This document shows positions 5,639-13,773 of a DNA stretch of 34,605 bases, piece after piece. Origin of the DNA: Oscillospiraceae bacterium. Its GTDB lineage: Bacteria; Bacillota; Clostridia; Oscillospirales; Oscillospiraceae. Where the stretch lies: assembly GCA_017479425.1 (NCBI GenBank), contig JAFVCD010000013.1, positions 1-34,605 of the forward strand. The letters are read 5' to 3'. Each line of letters begins with the position of its first letter. Position 1 is the stretch's first letter. Both the position numbers and the translations under genes were made by a program. Below the pieces are notes generated by a model that worked only from the letters and a program-made list of their open reading frames with translations, did no database searches and was not told the DNA's origin.

Positions 5639-8056
5639 TTACAGACCCCAGATCTCCTCGGCGTACTGCCTGATGGTACGGTCAGAGGAGAAGAAGCCGG
5701 ATTTTGCGATGTTAGTGAGGCTTATCTCGTTCCAGCGCTTCTTGTCGGTGGCGTAGAGTCCTTCAAGCTTCTGCCAGCCGTCGACATAGGAGTGGAAGTC
5801 GGGAAGAACGAAGAAGAAGTCATTGGCGCGGAGAAGCTCATCGTAGATGCCGTTGAAGCCGCCGGAGAGTCCGGAATAGGTGCCGTCAACAAGCTGATCT
5901 ACAACGCGCTTTATGCGGCCGTCAGCATTGTAGAGATCCCACGCAAAGTAGCTGTGCTCGCGCTTCATGCGGTCGACCTCCTCGGTTCTGAGGCCGAAGA
6001 TCTCGATGTTCTCATCGCCTACAACGTTTGCAATCTCGACGTTTGCGCCGTCGAGAGTGCCGAGGGTGATTGCGCCGTTCATCATGAACTTCATGTTGCC
6101 GGTGCCGCTCGCCTCCATGCCGGCGGTGGAGATCTGCTCGGAGATGTCGGAGGCCGGATAGATGTACTGAGCATTGGAAACGGAGAAGTTCGGAACGAAC
6201 GCGACCTTTATTCTGCCCCTTACGCGCTTATCGTTGTTGACAACATCCGCAACGGAGTTGACAAGGCGGATAACGTCCTTCGCAAACTCATAGCCCTGAG
6301 CCGCCTTGCCGGCGAAGACAAAGGTGGTCGGGTGCATATCGAAGCTCGGATCGGTGAGGAGGCGGTTATAGAGGTCCATTATCTTGAGAACGTTCAGAAG
6401 CTGACGCTTATAGGCGTGGAAACGCTTTACCTGAACGTCGAAGATGCTGTTTGTATCGACGGCGACGCCGGTAGTCTCGTAAATGTAGTTTGCGAGGCGA
6501 ACCTTGTTCTCCTTCTTGGACTTCTCCATCTCGAGCATAAATCCTCTGTCGCCCTTGAACTGGAGAAGCTTCTCAAGCTCGTCGCAGTCGGTGTACCACT
6601 TATCGCCGATGGAGTCGGTGATGAGCTTTGCAAGGCTCGGGTTCGCCTGAGCAAGGAAGCGGCGGTGGGTGATGCCGTTAGTCTTGTTGTTGAACTTTTC
6701 GGGAGTGAGCTGATAGAACTCCTTGAGAACATTCGCCTTGAGTATCTCGGTGTGGAGCGCCGCAACGCCGTTTACGGCGTGGCCGCAGATGACGGAGAGA
6801 TTTGCGGTGCGGACCTGACCGTCCCAGAGGATAGCTGTGGCGCGGAGAAGCTCCTGCCAGTTCTCCTTGTCACGCGGGAAGGACTCGCGATAGCGGCGGT
6901 CGATCTCCTCGACGATATCGTAGATACGCGGGAGAAGGGCGCGGAACATATCGATAGGCCACTTCTCGAGCGCCTCGGGGAGGATCGTGTGGTTAGTGTA
7001 GCTTACGGTGTGGGTGACGATCTCCCATGCCTCAGCCCAGGAGAGATTCTTCTCATCCATGAACACGCGCATGAGCTCAGCTCCGCAGAGCGAGGGATGC
7101 GTATCGTTGGTCTGGATGGCGACGTGGTCTGCGAGGTGCTTCCAGTCAGGGCCGTACTCCTTTTCATAGGAGCGGAGAATGTTATTGATTCCGGCGCAGA
7201 CGAACATATACTCCTGCTTTAAGCGGAGCTTTTTGCCCGGATCCGCGTTGTCGGAGGGATAGAGGACGGCGGTGATCGCGTGAACATCAGAGCGGAACTT
7301 GAAGGCTCCGGAGTAGTCGCCGCGGTTGTAGGCGTCCATATCGAAATCCTGCTTATAGGGCTCCGCCTGCCAGAGGCGAAGTGTGTTGACGGTCTTTCCG
7401 CCGTAACCGACTACGGGGACGTCATACGGAACGGCAAGAATAGGCTCTCCGCCGACCCATCTATACTTATATTCACCGTTCTCCATACGGCACTCCACAG
7501 AGCCGCCGAAGCGAACGACTACGGAATTTTCGGGCTTTTTCTGCTCCCACGCGTAGCCATCCTCAAGCCAGTTATCCGGAAGCTCTACCTGACGGCCATC
7601 CTTGATCTCCTGATGGAAAAGACCATAGCGATAGCGGATGCCGTTGCCGTGACCGGCATAGCCGAGGGATGCGAGGGAGTCGATGAAGCAAGCGGCAAGT
7701 CTGCCGAGGCCGCCGTTTCCGAGGCCGGGATCCGGCTCGTACTTCAGAAGGTCGTCGAGGTTCTCGCCGAGGTCGCCAAGACCCTCGCGAACGGTGTCAA
7801 TGACGCCGAAATTCATAAGATAGTTCTCAAGCAATTTGCCGATGAGGAACTCCATTGAGAAGTAGTAAACCTGCTTCTTGTGCTTCTCAGTGACTTCCTT
7901 CATGCTCTCGGAGCGCTGAACTCTCGCCTTGGCGGCGATGAAGCGGATAAGCATCTGAGCGCGCTCATTCTTATCGCAGTCCTCAAAATCTCTGCCGAGG
8001 GCGGTTCTGCACAGCTCCTTGTACTGTGAAATAAATTCCTGCTTGTCTTTGAACAT
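5639..8056 (-). CDS. glgP: Glycogen phosphorylase GlgP
   Basis: An 805-residue GT35 glycogen/maltodextrin phosphorylase that releases glucose-1-phosphate from alpha-1,4-glucan ends using inorganic phosphate. The pyridoxal-phosphate site is clear: EASGTGNMKFMMNGAI with Lys656 as the Schiff-base lysine, followed by TLDGANVEI. The N-terminal region shows GNGGLGRLAACFIDS. Length matches bacterial GlgP. AGGAG precedes the ATG. It lies between glgB and glgC, so breakdown and synthesis genes share a transcript. In B. subtilis glgP is the last gene, so the order here differs. Confidence 0.97.
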   Translation of the reverse strand: MFKDKQEFISQYKELCRTALGRDFEDCDKNERAQMLIRFIAAKARVQRSESMKEVTEKHKKQVYYFSMEFLIGKLLENYLMNFGVIDTVREGLGDLGENLDDLLKYEPDPGLGNGGLGRLAACFIDSLASLGYAGHGNGIRYRYGLFHQEIKDGRQVELPDNWLEDGYAWEQKKPENSVVVRFGGSVECRMENGEYKYRWVGGEPILAVPYDVPVVGYGGKTVNTLRLWQAEPYKQDFDMDAYNRGDYSGAFKFRSDVHAITAVLYPSDNADPGKKLRLKQEYMFVCAGINNILRSYEKEYGPDWKHLADHVAIQTNDTHPSLCGAELMRVFMDEKNLSWAEAWEIVTHTVSYTNHTILPEALEKWPIDMFRALLPRIYDIVEEIDRRYRESFPRDKENWQELLRATAILWDGQVRTANLSVICGHAVNGVAALHTEILKANVLKEFYQLTPEKFNNKTNGITHRRFLAQANPSLAKLITDSIGDKWYTDCDELEKLLQFKGDRGFMLEMEKSKKENKVRLANYIYETTGVAVDTNSIFDVQVKRFHAYKRQLLNVLKIMDLYNRLLTDPSFDMHPTTFVFAGKAAQGYEFAKDVIRLVNSVADVVNNDKRVRGRIKVAFVPNFSVSNAQYIYPASDISEQISTAGMEASGTGNMKFMMNGAITLGTLDGANVEIANVVGDENIEIFGLRTEEVDRMKREHSYFAWDLYNADGRIKRVVDQLVDGTYSGLSGGFNGIYDELLRANDFFFVLPDFHSYVDGWQKLEGLYATDKKRWNEISLTNIAKSGFFSSDRTIRQYAEEIWGL

Positions 8057-8083
8057 TGGGTTTCTCCTAACTGTTTGTTTATA

Positions 8084-8105
8084 AAAAGGGCTTGACCCCT
8101 TATTT
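8084..8105 (-). other. Weak hairpin between glgB and glgP
   Basis: Arms AAGGG and CCCTT with a T-run on the minus strand lie in the 54-bp gap. With only five pairs it is at best a partial terminator lowering expression of the genes after glgB. Confidence 0.3.
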
Positions 8106-8110
8106 TCCTG

Positions 8111-10021
8111 TTATTTCTCCTTTTTTACGGGGCTTGTTCTCTTGAACATAACGCCGCCGATGGGAGGCACTGAAATTGCGATGGACTGCTTCTGTCCGTG
8201 GAAGGGTATCTTCTCACTCTTGAGGGGAATCGGGTTCATATCCGTTCCGCTGCCGCCGAACTCAGGGGCGTTAGAGTTGAAGATTTCCTTATATGTGCCG
8301 GGTCTCGGAACTCCGAGGCGGAAGCCCTGATATGTCTCCGGGCAGAAGTTTATAAGGACTACGATCTCATCCTTAGTCTGCTTGCCGCGGCGGATGAAGC
8401 TTATCATGGACTGCTTGGAGTTGTCGGCGTCGAGCCACTCGAAGCCGTCCCAGCTGTATCCCTGCTCATAGAGCGCCTTCTCGGTCTTGTAGAGGTTGTT
8501 GAGCGCCTTTATATAAGCCTGGTGCTTTCTGTGCGCCTCGTGCTCTCGCGGGAGGAACCACTCAAGACCCTCATAGTAGCGCCACTCGATAAATTCCGCG
8601 ATCTCAGCGCCCATGAAGTTCAGCTTTGCGCCGGGGTGGGCGATCTGATAGAACGCGAGCGCTCTCATACCGGCAAACTGGCGCCAGTAGTCGCCCGGCA
8701 TTCTCCCGATAAGGCTGCACTTGCCGTGAACGACCTCGTCGTGGCTGAGGGCGAGGATGAAGTTCTCGTTGAAGGTATACATCATCGAGAAGGTCAGAAG
8801 ATGGTGCGCGCCGGGGCGGTACGGGAAGTCGGCCTGCATATAGTGGAGAGTATCGTGCATCCACCCCATATCCCACTTATAGTTGAAGCCGAGACCGCCG
8901 TCCTCAGGCGGATATGTCACGAGAGGCCACGCCGTGGACTCCTCGGCGATCATCATAACGTCGGGGTGGTGAGCGCCGATCTCCTTATTGAGGACCTGAA
9001 TGAACTTGACGTTGTCAAGATCCTCCTCGGTGCCCTTTTCATTGAACTTCTTGAGGCGGTCGTCGTCGACGCCGAAGTTCAGATATAGCATACTCGTAAC
9101 GCCGTCGACGCGGATGCCGTCGGCGTGGTAGCGCTCGATCCAGTAGAATGCGTTGGACTTCATGAAGGAGCGAACCTCTCCCCTTCTGAAGTCGAATTTA
9201 TAGGTGCCCCACTGGGGGTGCTGCTCCTTCTCATAGAGCTTCTCGCCGTTGAAGGCGACAAGTCCGTGAGCGTCGGGGCAGAAGTGGCCCGGTACCCAGT
9301 CGAGTATGACTCCGAGGCCGGCCTTGTGCGCCATATCCACGAAGTACATAAGATCCTTCGGCGTGCCGTAGCGGCTCGTGGGAGCATAGTAGCCGGTTAT
9401 CTGATATCCCCAGCTTCCGTCAAACGGGTGCTCCATAAGTGGCATGATCTCGATGTGGGTGTAGCCCATATCGACAGCGTAGGGCACAAGAGAATCGGCA
9501 AGGTCGCGGTAGGAATAGAAATTACCGTCGTCATAGCGCTTCCAGGAGCCGAAGTTGACCTCGTAGATGTTGAGAGGTCTCTCCATGTGATTGCCCTTTG
9601 CGCGCTTGTCCATCCACGCCTTATCGTGCCACTCATAGCCGTCGATATCGTAGAGCTTCGAGGCAGTCTCGGGCGGGGTCGCGGCGTGGAATGCGATGGG
9701 GTCGCACTTGAGCTTCGTCTCGCCGGTCTTATCGGTAACGGCAAACTTGTAGTTGTCATACTCCTTCGCGCCGGGGATAAAGAGCTCCCAGATCTCGCCG
9801 TCAACGCTCGTCATGGGATGAGCCTTCTCGTCCCAGTTGTTGAAATCTCCTACGACGGAAACTGCTTTCACCTTCGGAGCCCATACGCCGAAGGAATAGC
9901 CATCCTGACCGTTAACGGAGGCAGGATGCGCGCCGAGCTTCTCATACAGCCCTGCCCATGTTCCCTCGTGGAAAAGGTAAGCGTCGTCCTTTGTCATGTA
10001 AAGATTGTTAAGATTTGTCAT
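8111..10021 (-). CDS. glgB: 1,4-alpha-glucan branching enzyme GlgB
   Basis: A 636-residue GH13 branching enzyme that makes alpha-1,6 branches in glycogen; first gene of the operon. An N-terminal CBM48 beta-domain (residues ~40-130, GVWAPKVKAVSVVGDFNNW) precedes the (beta/alpha)8 barrel. The catalytic nucleophile is Asp306 in HADGIRVDGV, the acid/base Glu360 in MIAEES, and the third acid is in ALSHDEVVHGK. The C-terminal all-beta domain ends in PIGGVMFKR. An AAGGAAG site precedes the start, with a promoter and a cre-like site directly upstream. Length is typical of forms lacking the extra N1 domain. Confidence 0.97.
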   Translation of the reverse strand: MTNLNNLYMTKDDAYLFHEGTWAGLYEKLGAHPASVNGQDGYSFGVWAPKVKAVSVVGDFNNWDEKAHPMTSVDGEIWELFIPGAKEYDNYKFAVTDKTGETKLKCDPIAFHAATPPETASKLYDIDGYEWHDKAWMDKRAKGNHMERPLNIYEVNFGSWKRYDDGNFYSYRDLADSLVPYAVDMGYTHIEIMPLMEHPFDGSWGYQITGYYAPTSRYGTPKDLMYFVDMAHKAGLGVILDWVPGHFCPDAHGLVAFNGEKLYEKEQHPQWGTYKFDFRRGEVRSFMKSNAFYWIERYHADGIRVDGVTSMLYLNFGVDDDRLKKFNEKGTEEDLDNVKFIQVLNKEIGAHHPDVMMIAEESTAWPLVTYPPEDGGLGFNYKWDMGWMHDTLHYMQADFPYRPGAHHLLTFSMMYTFNENFILALSHDEVVHGKCSLIGRMPGDYWRQFAGMRALAFYQIAHPGAKLNFMGAEIAEFIEWRYYEGLEWFLPREHEAHRKHQAYIKALNNLYKTEKALYEQGYSWDGFEWLDADNSKQSMISFIRRGKQTKDEIVVLINFCPETYQGFRLGVPRPGTYKEIFNSNAPEFGGSGTDMNPIPLKSEKIPFHGQKQSIAISVPPIGGVMFKRTSPVKKEK

Positions 10022-10051
10022 AAGATTCTACTTCCTTATGATAAATTTTTA

Positions 10052-10065
10052 TGATTCCGCTTTTA
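10052..10065 (-). promoter_or_regulatory. cre-like CcpA site at the glgB promoter
   Basis: The minus strand reads TAAAAGCGGAATCA, one mismatch from the catabolite-responsive consensus TGNAARCGNWWNCA. It lies just downstream of the -10 box, over the expected start of transcription, where CcpA binding normally represses. This is inference from a short match. Confidence 0.35.
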
Positions 10066-10067
10066 TC

Positions 10068-10096
10068 AGTTTACCATATAAAAACGGTTTTGTCTA
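10068..10096 (-). promoter_or_regulatory. Promoter of the glycogen operon
   Basis: Minus strand TAGACA (10091-10096), 17-bp spacer, TAAACT (10068-10073), about 47 bp before the glgB start. Its -35 box is only four bases past the stop of the upstream membrane-protein gene. Confidence 0.6.
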
Positions 10097-10100
10097 CTTA

Positions 10101-10847
10101 TTAAACAGTTTTTTCAGTCTCTTTCCAAAGGCTGAGCTCAAAAAATAAAAGTGCGGCGCAGGTGATTGCCATTCTCCACGCTTCTCCCCCCTCAAAGAGG
10201 AGCACGGTGAGGGCAAAAGCGGCGCTCATCGGAAAAAAAGTCGTCTGACGGCGCGAGCCGCGGTCAAAGGCATAGCCCGCAAACGCCATAAAGCTGAGCG
10301 CGGCGAGTCCGAATGCCGAAACCGCCCAGCAGTATCTGAGAACGCTGGGACTGCCGGCGTAATCGTGATATGTCAGCGCCATAAGGAATGCAAACAGAAC
10401 GCCTGGAATCAGCGAGGCGGACATGGTGATAAGCACGTCCTTGCCTCTCCTGGCGGAGTAGCACATGATTGCGATTGCAAGTCCCGTAAGCGCGCAGAGC
10501 GCAACGGTGATGAAATCAGTCAGCTCCTTGTCGCTGAAGAGGAAAATCCATGCTCCGGCAGAGACAAACGACAGCCCGATTGCGAGGTCGATTATGAAAA
10601 AGCCGGTCTGCGACGGGTACTTATGCGAATAGTCGACCCCCGTCTCGATTCCGCCCTTTTCGCGCAGGGCAAAAAGCGCAAAGAGCGCTATCGACAGCAC
10701 GGCAAGCGATATCGTCACAGCGGTGAGAGGCGTTGAGTTCTGCAAAACGCCGTCCGCAAAAACCGCCTGCATCTCGAACATATGTATTGCGCCGGTGAGT
10801 ATTCCGAGGGTGATCGGCGCGATCACGCGAATGATTTTTTTCTGCAT
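10101..10847 (-). CDS. Polytopic membrane protein, unknown function
   Basis: A 248-residue protein with about eight hydrophobic segments (roughly residues 6-25, 38-58, 75-98, 106-125, 136-160, 168-192, 200-220, 225-243) and short loops. I recognise no family motif. The start at 10847 is preferred to an in-frame ATG at 10907 because GGAAG stands before it and the longer form would place polar residues ahead of the first membrane segment. A promoter (10923-10951) lies upstream, divergent from spoIID. No terminator separates it from glgB, so read-through into the glycogen operon is possible. Confidence 0.65.
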   Translation of the reverse strand: MQKKIIRVIAPITLGILTGAIHMFEMQAVFADGVLQNSTPLTAVTISLAVLSIALFALFALREKGGIETGVDYSHKYPSQTGFFIIDLAIGLSFVSAGAWIFLFSDKELTDFITVALCALTGLAIAIMCYSARRGKDVLITMSASLIPGVLFAFLMALTYHDYAGSPSVLRYCWAVSAFGLAALSFMAFAGYAFDRGSRRQTTFFPMSAAFALTVLLFEGGEAWRMAITCAALLFFELSLWKETEKTV

Positions 10848-10922
10848 AAAACACTTCCGAATCTGCATAGATTGCTGTATGGAAAAGCACTTCTTTTCCG
10901 TAAGCATAGATTGGACTATATC

Positions 10923-10951
10923 ATATTACTATTTTTTGTGCCATTAGTCAA
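10923..10951 (-). promoter_or_regulatory. Promoter of the 8-TM protein gene
   Basis: Minus strand TTGACT (10946-10951), 17-bp spacer, TAATAT (10923-10928). It overlaps the upstream region of the divergent spoIID. Confidence 0.45.
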
Positions 10952-10965
10952 GAAAGGATTGCATT

Positions 10966-11910
10966 TTGAAGAAAATAATCGTCATTTCGCTGATTGTTTC
11001 GGCAATTACGCTGCTTTTTCCTGCCTCTTTTGCCCTTCGCGAGCCCGAAACCGGAGCGCTCTGGTACTCTCCGAGTCCGCTCGTCACCCTGCTCGACGGT
11101 GAAAAATCGCAGTCCATGACGCTCGAAGAATATCTCGTCGGAGCGGTCGCGGCGGAGATGCCCGCTTCCTTCGAGCTTGAGGCGCTGAAGGCTCAGGCTG
11201 TGGCGCTCAGAACGTATGCGATGCGCAAAAAGTACGTCGAGCCCTCGGTAAATCACCCCGAAACAGTCTGCTCCGACATCGCCTGCTGCGCCGCGTGGAT
11301 GAGTGAGAGCGCGCTCAGAGAGCGATGGGGCGAGGATTTTGACAGATACTACGCAAAAATCACAGCCGCCGTGAACGACACGCGCGGGGTCTATCTCAGC
11401 TATGAAAATGAAATGGCGCTCGCGGTATTTCACTCCTCCTCTCCCGGCCGCACAGAGGCGAGCGAGAACGTATGGACAAGAGCGGTACCGTATCTTGTGA
11501 GCGTGGAAACTCCGGAGAGCGCCGACACCGTGCCGAATTTTGTTACGAGCGTCACGCTCTCGCGCGATGAATTTCAGGAGGTTTTCAAAAAGCAGCACCC
11601 ATCCGCTGACTTCTCCGGTGCAGAGGCCGATTGGATAAAGGGCGCTGAGTACCTGCCCTCCGGCAGGCTCGCTTCCGTGGAGATCGGAGGCGAGAGGGTC
11701 ACGGGACGCGAGGTGCGAGAGATTTTCGGTATGCGCTCGGCTGACCTCAGCTTTGAATTCAGCGAGGAAGGGATCACGCTCACCTCAGTCGGCTACGGTC
11801 ACGGGGTCGGCATGAGCCAGTACGGGGCAAACGTAATGGCGTCCGCCGGAGCGGACTACCGCGAGATTCTCTCGACCTATTACCCCGGAACAGAGCTTTT
11901 GGAGATATAA
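10966..11910 (+). CDS. spoIID: Stage II sporulation protein D (SpoIID) homologue
   Basis: A 314-residue membrane-anchored peptidoglycan lytic transglycosylase of the SpoIID/LytB family, which acts during engulfment in endospore formation. An N-terminal signal anchor (residues 3-23) is followed by EEYLVGAVAAEMPASF with the catalytic Glu64, then LKAQAVALRTYA. A cysteine cluster at Cys102, Cys107 and Cys108 sits where clostridial SpoIID binds zinc. The C-terminal signature GYGHGVGMSQYGA followed by YYPG is complete. Translation starts at TTG with AAAGGA upstream. It is monocistronic with its own terminator. Its presence argues for a spore former, though SpoIID-like proteins also occur outside sporulation. 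Confidence 0.9.
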   Translation: MKKIIVISLIVSAITLLFPASFALREPETGALWYSPSPLVTLLDGEKSQSMTLEEYLVGAVAAEMPASFELEALKAQAVALRTYAMRKKYVEPSVNHPETVCSDIACCAAWMSESALRERWGEDFDRYYAKITAAVNDTRGVYLSYENEMALAVFHSSSPGRTEASENVWTRAVPYLVSVETPESADTVPNFVTSVTLSRDEFQEVFKKQHPSADFSGAEADWIKGAEYLPSGRLASVEIGGERVTGREVREIFGMRSADLSFEFSEEGITLTSVGYGHGVGMSQYGANVMASAGADYREILSTYYPGTELLEI

Positions 11911-11935
11911 AAAGGCGCCGGACGGCGCCTTTTTA
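11909..11935. terminator. Bidirectional terminator between spoIID and the HD-GYP gene
   Basis: Nine-bp arms AAAGGCGCC (11911-11919) and GGCGCCTTT (11924-11932) around a 4-nt loop, with A-run and T-run flanks. It serves both converging genes. Confidence 0.9.
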
Positions 11936-11936
11936 T

Positions 11937-13304
11937 TTATGTACCTGCGGGTATCTGACCCTCGCGAATAAGGCGGAGCATAACCTCCGCGACCTCGGGA
12001 TCGAACTGCTTGCCCTTGTTTTCCTCGATCTCGCTGATAATCTTTTCGCGCGGGAGCTTTTTGCGGTAAACGCGGTTGGAATTCATCGCGTCAAAGGAAT
12101 CCGCGACGCAGATCATACGGGCGATAAAGGGTATCTCCTCACCCTTGAGACCTTCGGGATATCCCCTGCCGTCGTAGCGCTCATGGTGGTAGTGTGCGCC
12201 GGCCTCAACGTCCTTGAGCGATTTGAAGCTCGAGAGGATCTCAGCGCCGCGCGCGGAGTGGGATTTGAGGATCTCATACTCCTCGTCCGTGAGCTTTCCG
12301 GGCTTTGTGAGGATATTATCCGGCACGCCGATCTTTCCGCAGTCATGCAGAAGCGCGATGTAATAGACTCTGTCAAGCTCCTCGCCCTCGTAGCCGAATT
12401 CCCTGGCTATGCGCTTTGTGTAGATGGCAACGCGCTTTGAGTGACCGTTTGTGTACGGATCCTTCGCGTCGATGAAGCCGGTAAAGGTCTCGATCGACTC
12501 GTTGATAATCTCGTTGTCTCTCTCGTGGCGCTCCTGATACTTTGCGATCGAGGCGTTGATGATGAGCAGGATAACGAGCGTCATAAACCAGACCGCGAGC
12601 AGTCCGATCGAGATCCAGAAGAGCGGATCGCTTGTGATGAGTCTGTTGAAGGTGTACTCGAGAGTGAGAGTCGAATCCTTGATGCTCTCTCCGATGGCAA
12701 CGTAGAGGATTATTCCCGGCGTTGTCGCCTCCTCAGGCTCTATCGGCACCTCGAGCGCGTTGAGCGAAGAGCTCGGCTTGTAGACGAGGTAGTCGCCCTC
12801 GTTCATCGCGATCAGCGACTCGCCGTCAAAGGTGACGTATCTCAGAATGTGCGCCTCGGGATTGTACTCTCTGAGGTCGGGAACCGTGTCGACGACCTCG
12901 TCAGAGCCGTTCTTCTGATGAATCTCAAGCGCGCCGTTCCACGCGCTCATGAGGTATACCTCGCGGCTGAAGGTAAGCACAAACGTAAAATCCTTCACCT
13001 CATCGGGAGTTTTGTTCTCAATGGTGAAGTCATAGGTGTACGCCTGAAAGTTATGCTCGGTAATGCCCTCGTTGTCGAAGTCAAAAGCCTTAGTCCATGT
13101 GCTTCCTCTCGGAACGGCGACGATGGAAACGCCGTGCTCCTTTGTCTTCTCCGGCGAGAAGAGCTCCGCGCCGGCTATCTCATCCACATGGCGGACGCTG
13201 TTGTAGGCTCTGGTATTTATAACGCTTGCCGCGAGCATAGCCAATATTGCGAGAAACGTTACGATGAAAACTATTATCGCTCTTTTTCCTTTTTCGTTTT
13301 TCAA
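11937..13304 (-). CDS. Membrane-anchored HD-GYP domain phosphohydrolase
   Basis: A 455-residue predicted cyclic-di-GMP phosphodiesterase. One membrane segment (about residues 8-28) and a second near 225-250 enclose an extracytoplasmic sensor-like domain of ~200 residues with no family I recognise. The cytosolic C-terminal half is HD-GYP: H320-D-C-G-K-I-G and, near residue 375, HHERYDGRGYP with the GYP signature, then IARMICVADSFDAM. Metal ligands and the GYP motif are intact, so it should be catalytic. Translation probably starts at TTG (13302-13304) with AGGAG upstream. The longer frame to 13376 would begin inside the tRNA-Arg terminator. The specific signal is unknown. Confidence 0.88.
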   Translation of the reverse strand: MKNEKGKRAIIVFIVTFLAILAMLAASVINTRAYNSVRHVDEIAGAELFSPEKTKEHGVSIVAVPRGSTWTKAFDFDNEGITEHNFQAYTYDFTIENKTPDEVKDFTFVLTFSREVYLMSAWNGALEIHQKNGSDEVVDTVPDLREYNPEAHILRYVTFDGESLIAMNEGDYLVYKPSSSLNALEVPIEPEEATTPGIILYVAIGESIKDSTLTLEYTFNRLITSDPLFWISIGLLAVWFMTLVILLIINASIAKYQERHERDNEIINESIETFTGFIDAKDPYTNGHSKRVAIYTKRIAREFGYEGEELDRVYYIALLHDCGKIGVPDNILTKPGKLTDEEYEILKSHSARGAEILSSFKSLKDVEAGAHYHHERYDGRGYPEGLKGEEIPFIARMICVADSFDAMNSNRVYRKKLPREKIISEIEENKGKQFDPEVAEVMLRLIREGQIPAGT

Positions 13305-13344
13305 TGCTATCTCTCCTGATGCGTTATACGGACTGGCACTTGCT

Positions 13345-13376
13345 AAAAAGTGCCGAAAATCATGGATTTCCGGCAC
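13345..13376 (-). terminator. Terminator of tRNA-Arg(CCT)
   Basis: Minus-strand arms AGTGCCGGAAATC / ATTTTCGGCACT around CATG, followed by TTTTT (13345-13349), eight bases past the tRNA CCA end. Confidence 0.8.
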
Positions 13377-13383
13377 TATTGTC

Positions 13384-13460
13384 TGGCACCCTCGACGCGA
13401 TTCGAACGCGTGGCCTTTCGCTTAGGAGGCGAACGCTCTATCCTGCTGAGCTACGAGGGC
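13384..13460 (-). tRNA. tRNA-Arg (anticodon CCT)
   Basis: A 77-nt tRNA on the minus strand. GCCCTCG pairs with CGAGGGT, followed by discriminator G and encoded CCA (13384-13386). D-loop TAGCTCAGCAGGATAGAGC, anticodon loop CTCCTAA on stem TTCGC/GCGAA, and T-loop GTTCGAA are all standard. Anticodon CCT reads arginine AGG. It has its own promoter and terminator. Confidence 0.95.
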
Positions 13461-13475
13461 ATGAACATTATCGTT

Positions 13476-13504
13476 AGTTTAACTCAAAGAGCATAAAGTG
13501 TCAA
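13476..13504 (-). promoter_or_regulatory. Promoter of tRNA-Arg(CCT)
   Basis: Minus strand TTGACA (13499-13504), 17-bp spacer, TAAACT (13476-13481), about 16 bp before the tRNA. Confidence 0.75.
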
Positions 13505-13536
13505 CGAAAAAAATTATAAAAAATAAAAAATAATGC

Positions 13537-13580
13537 TTGCATTTTTGAAAGTATAGTGTTATTATACTTAAGCTTTCTGA
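13537..13580 (+). promoter_or_regulatory. Promoter and leader of tRNA-Arg(ACG)
   Basis: TTGCAT (13537-13542), 17-bp spacer, TATTAT (13560-13565). Two bases later begins TTAAGCTTTCTGA (13568-13580), identical in sequence and in distance from the -10 box to 653-665 in the tRNA-Ser promoter. Confidence 0.65.
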
Positions 13581-13583
13581 TAC

Positions 13584-13660
13584 GCGCCTGTAGCTCAGCC
13601 GGATAGAGTGCGCGGCTACGAACCGCGAGACCGGGGGTTCGAGTCCCTCCAGGCGTGCCA
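13584..13660 (+). tRNA. tRNA-Arg (anticodon ACG)
   Basis: A 77-nt tRNA. GCGCCTG pairs with CAGGCGT (one G-T pair), followed by G and encoded CCA (13658-13660). Anticodon loop CTACGAA lies on stem CGCGG/CCGCG, giving anticodon ACG (inosine-34 after deamination), which reads CGU/CGC/CGA. It diverges from tRNA-Arg(CCT) across a ~120-bp promoter region. Confidence 0.95.
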
Positions 13661-13699
13661 AATACGGAGATACCCAATCGGGTATCTCCGTATTTGCTT
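13661..13699 (+). terminator. Terminator of tRNA-Arg(ACG)
   Basis: Long arms AAATACGGAGATACC / GGTATCTCCGTATTT around a short loop directly after the CCA end, with a short T-containing tail. The right arm is also the motif shared with the region behind tRNA-Ser. Confidence 0.75.
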
Positions 13700-13770
13700 T
13701 CTAGGGAAGGGACTCTAATTCAAAATCGCAATATGCCGCAAAGCGGATGCACCGAGTCCCGGAAGGCGCG
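13682..13770 (+). repeat. tRNA-associated element with degenerate copies of the tRNA-Arg 3' end
   Basis: Contains GTATCTCCGTATTTGCT (13682-13698), an inverted partial copy of the tRNA T-arm (GGGACTC, near 13709), a CCGC-AAA-GCGG mini-hairpin, GCAAAGCGGATGCAC (13738-13752), and a direct degenerate copy of the tRNA 3' region (CCGAGTCCCGGAAGGCG). It is the counterpart of the element at 881-948. Confidence 0.55.
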
Positions 13771-13773
13771 CAT

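Noticed and set aside
5576-7222. Plus-strand open frame of 548 codons opposite glgP
   Set aside because: A complementary-frame artefact of codon bias in glgP; the motif-bearing minus-strand protein is complete.
10904-10930. Possible sigma-E promoter ahead of spoIID (CATATTAC)
   Set aside because: The -10-like element is imperfect and the candidate -35 is at the wrong spacing; not enough to call.
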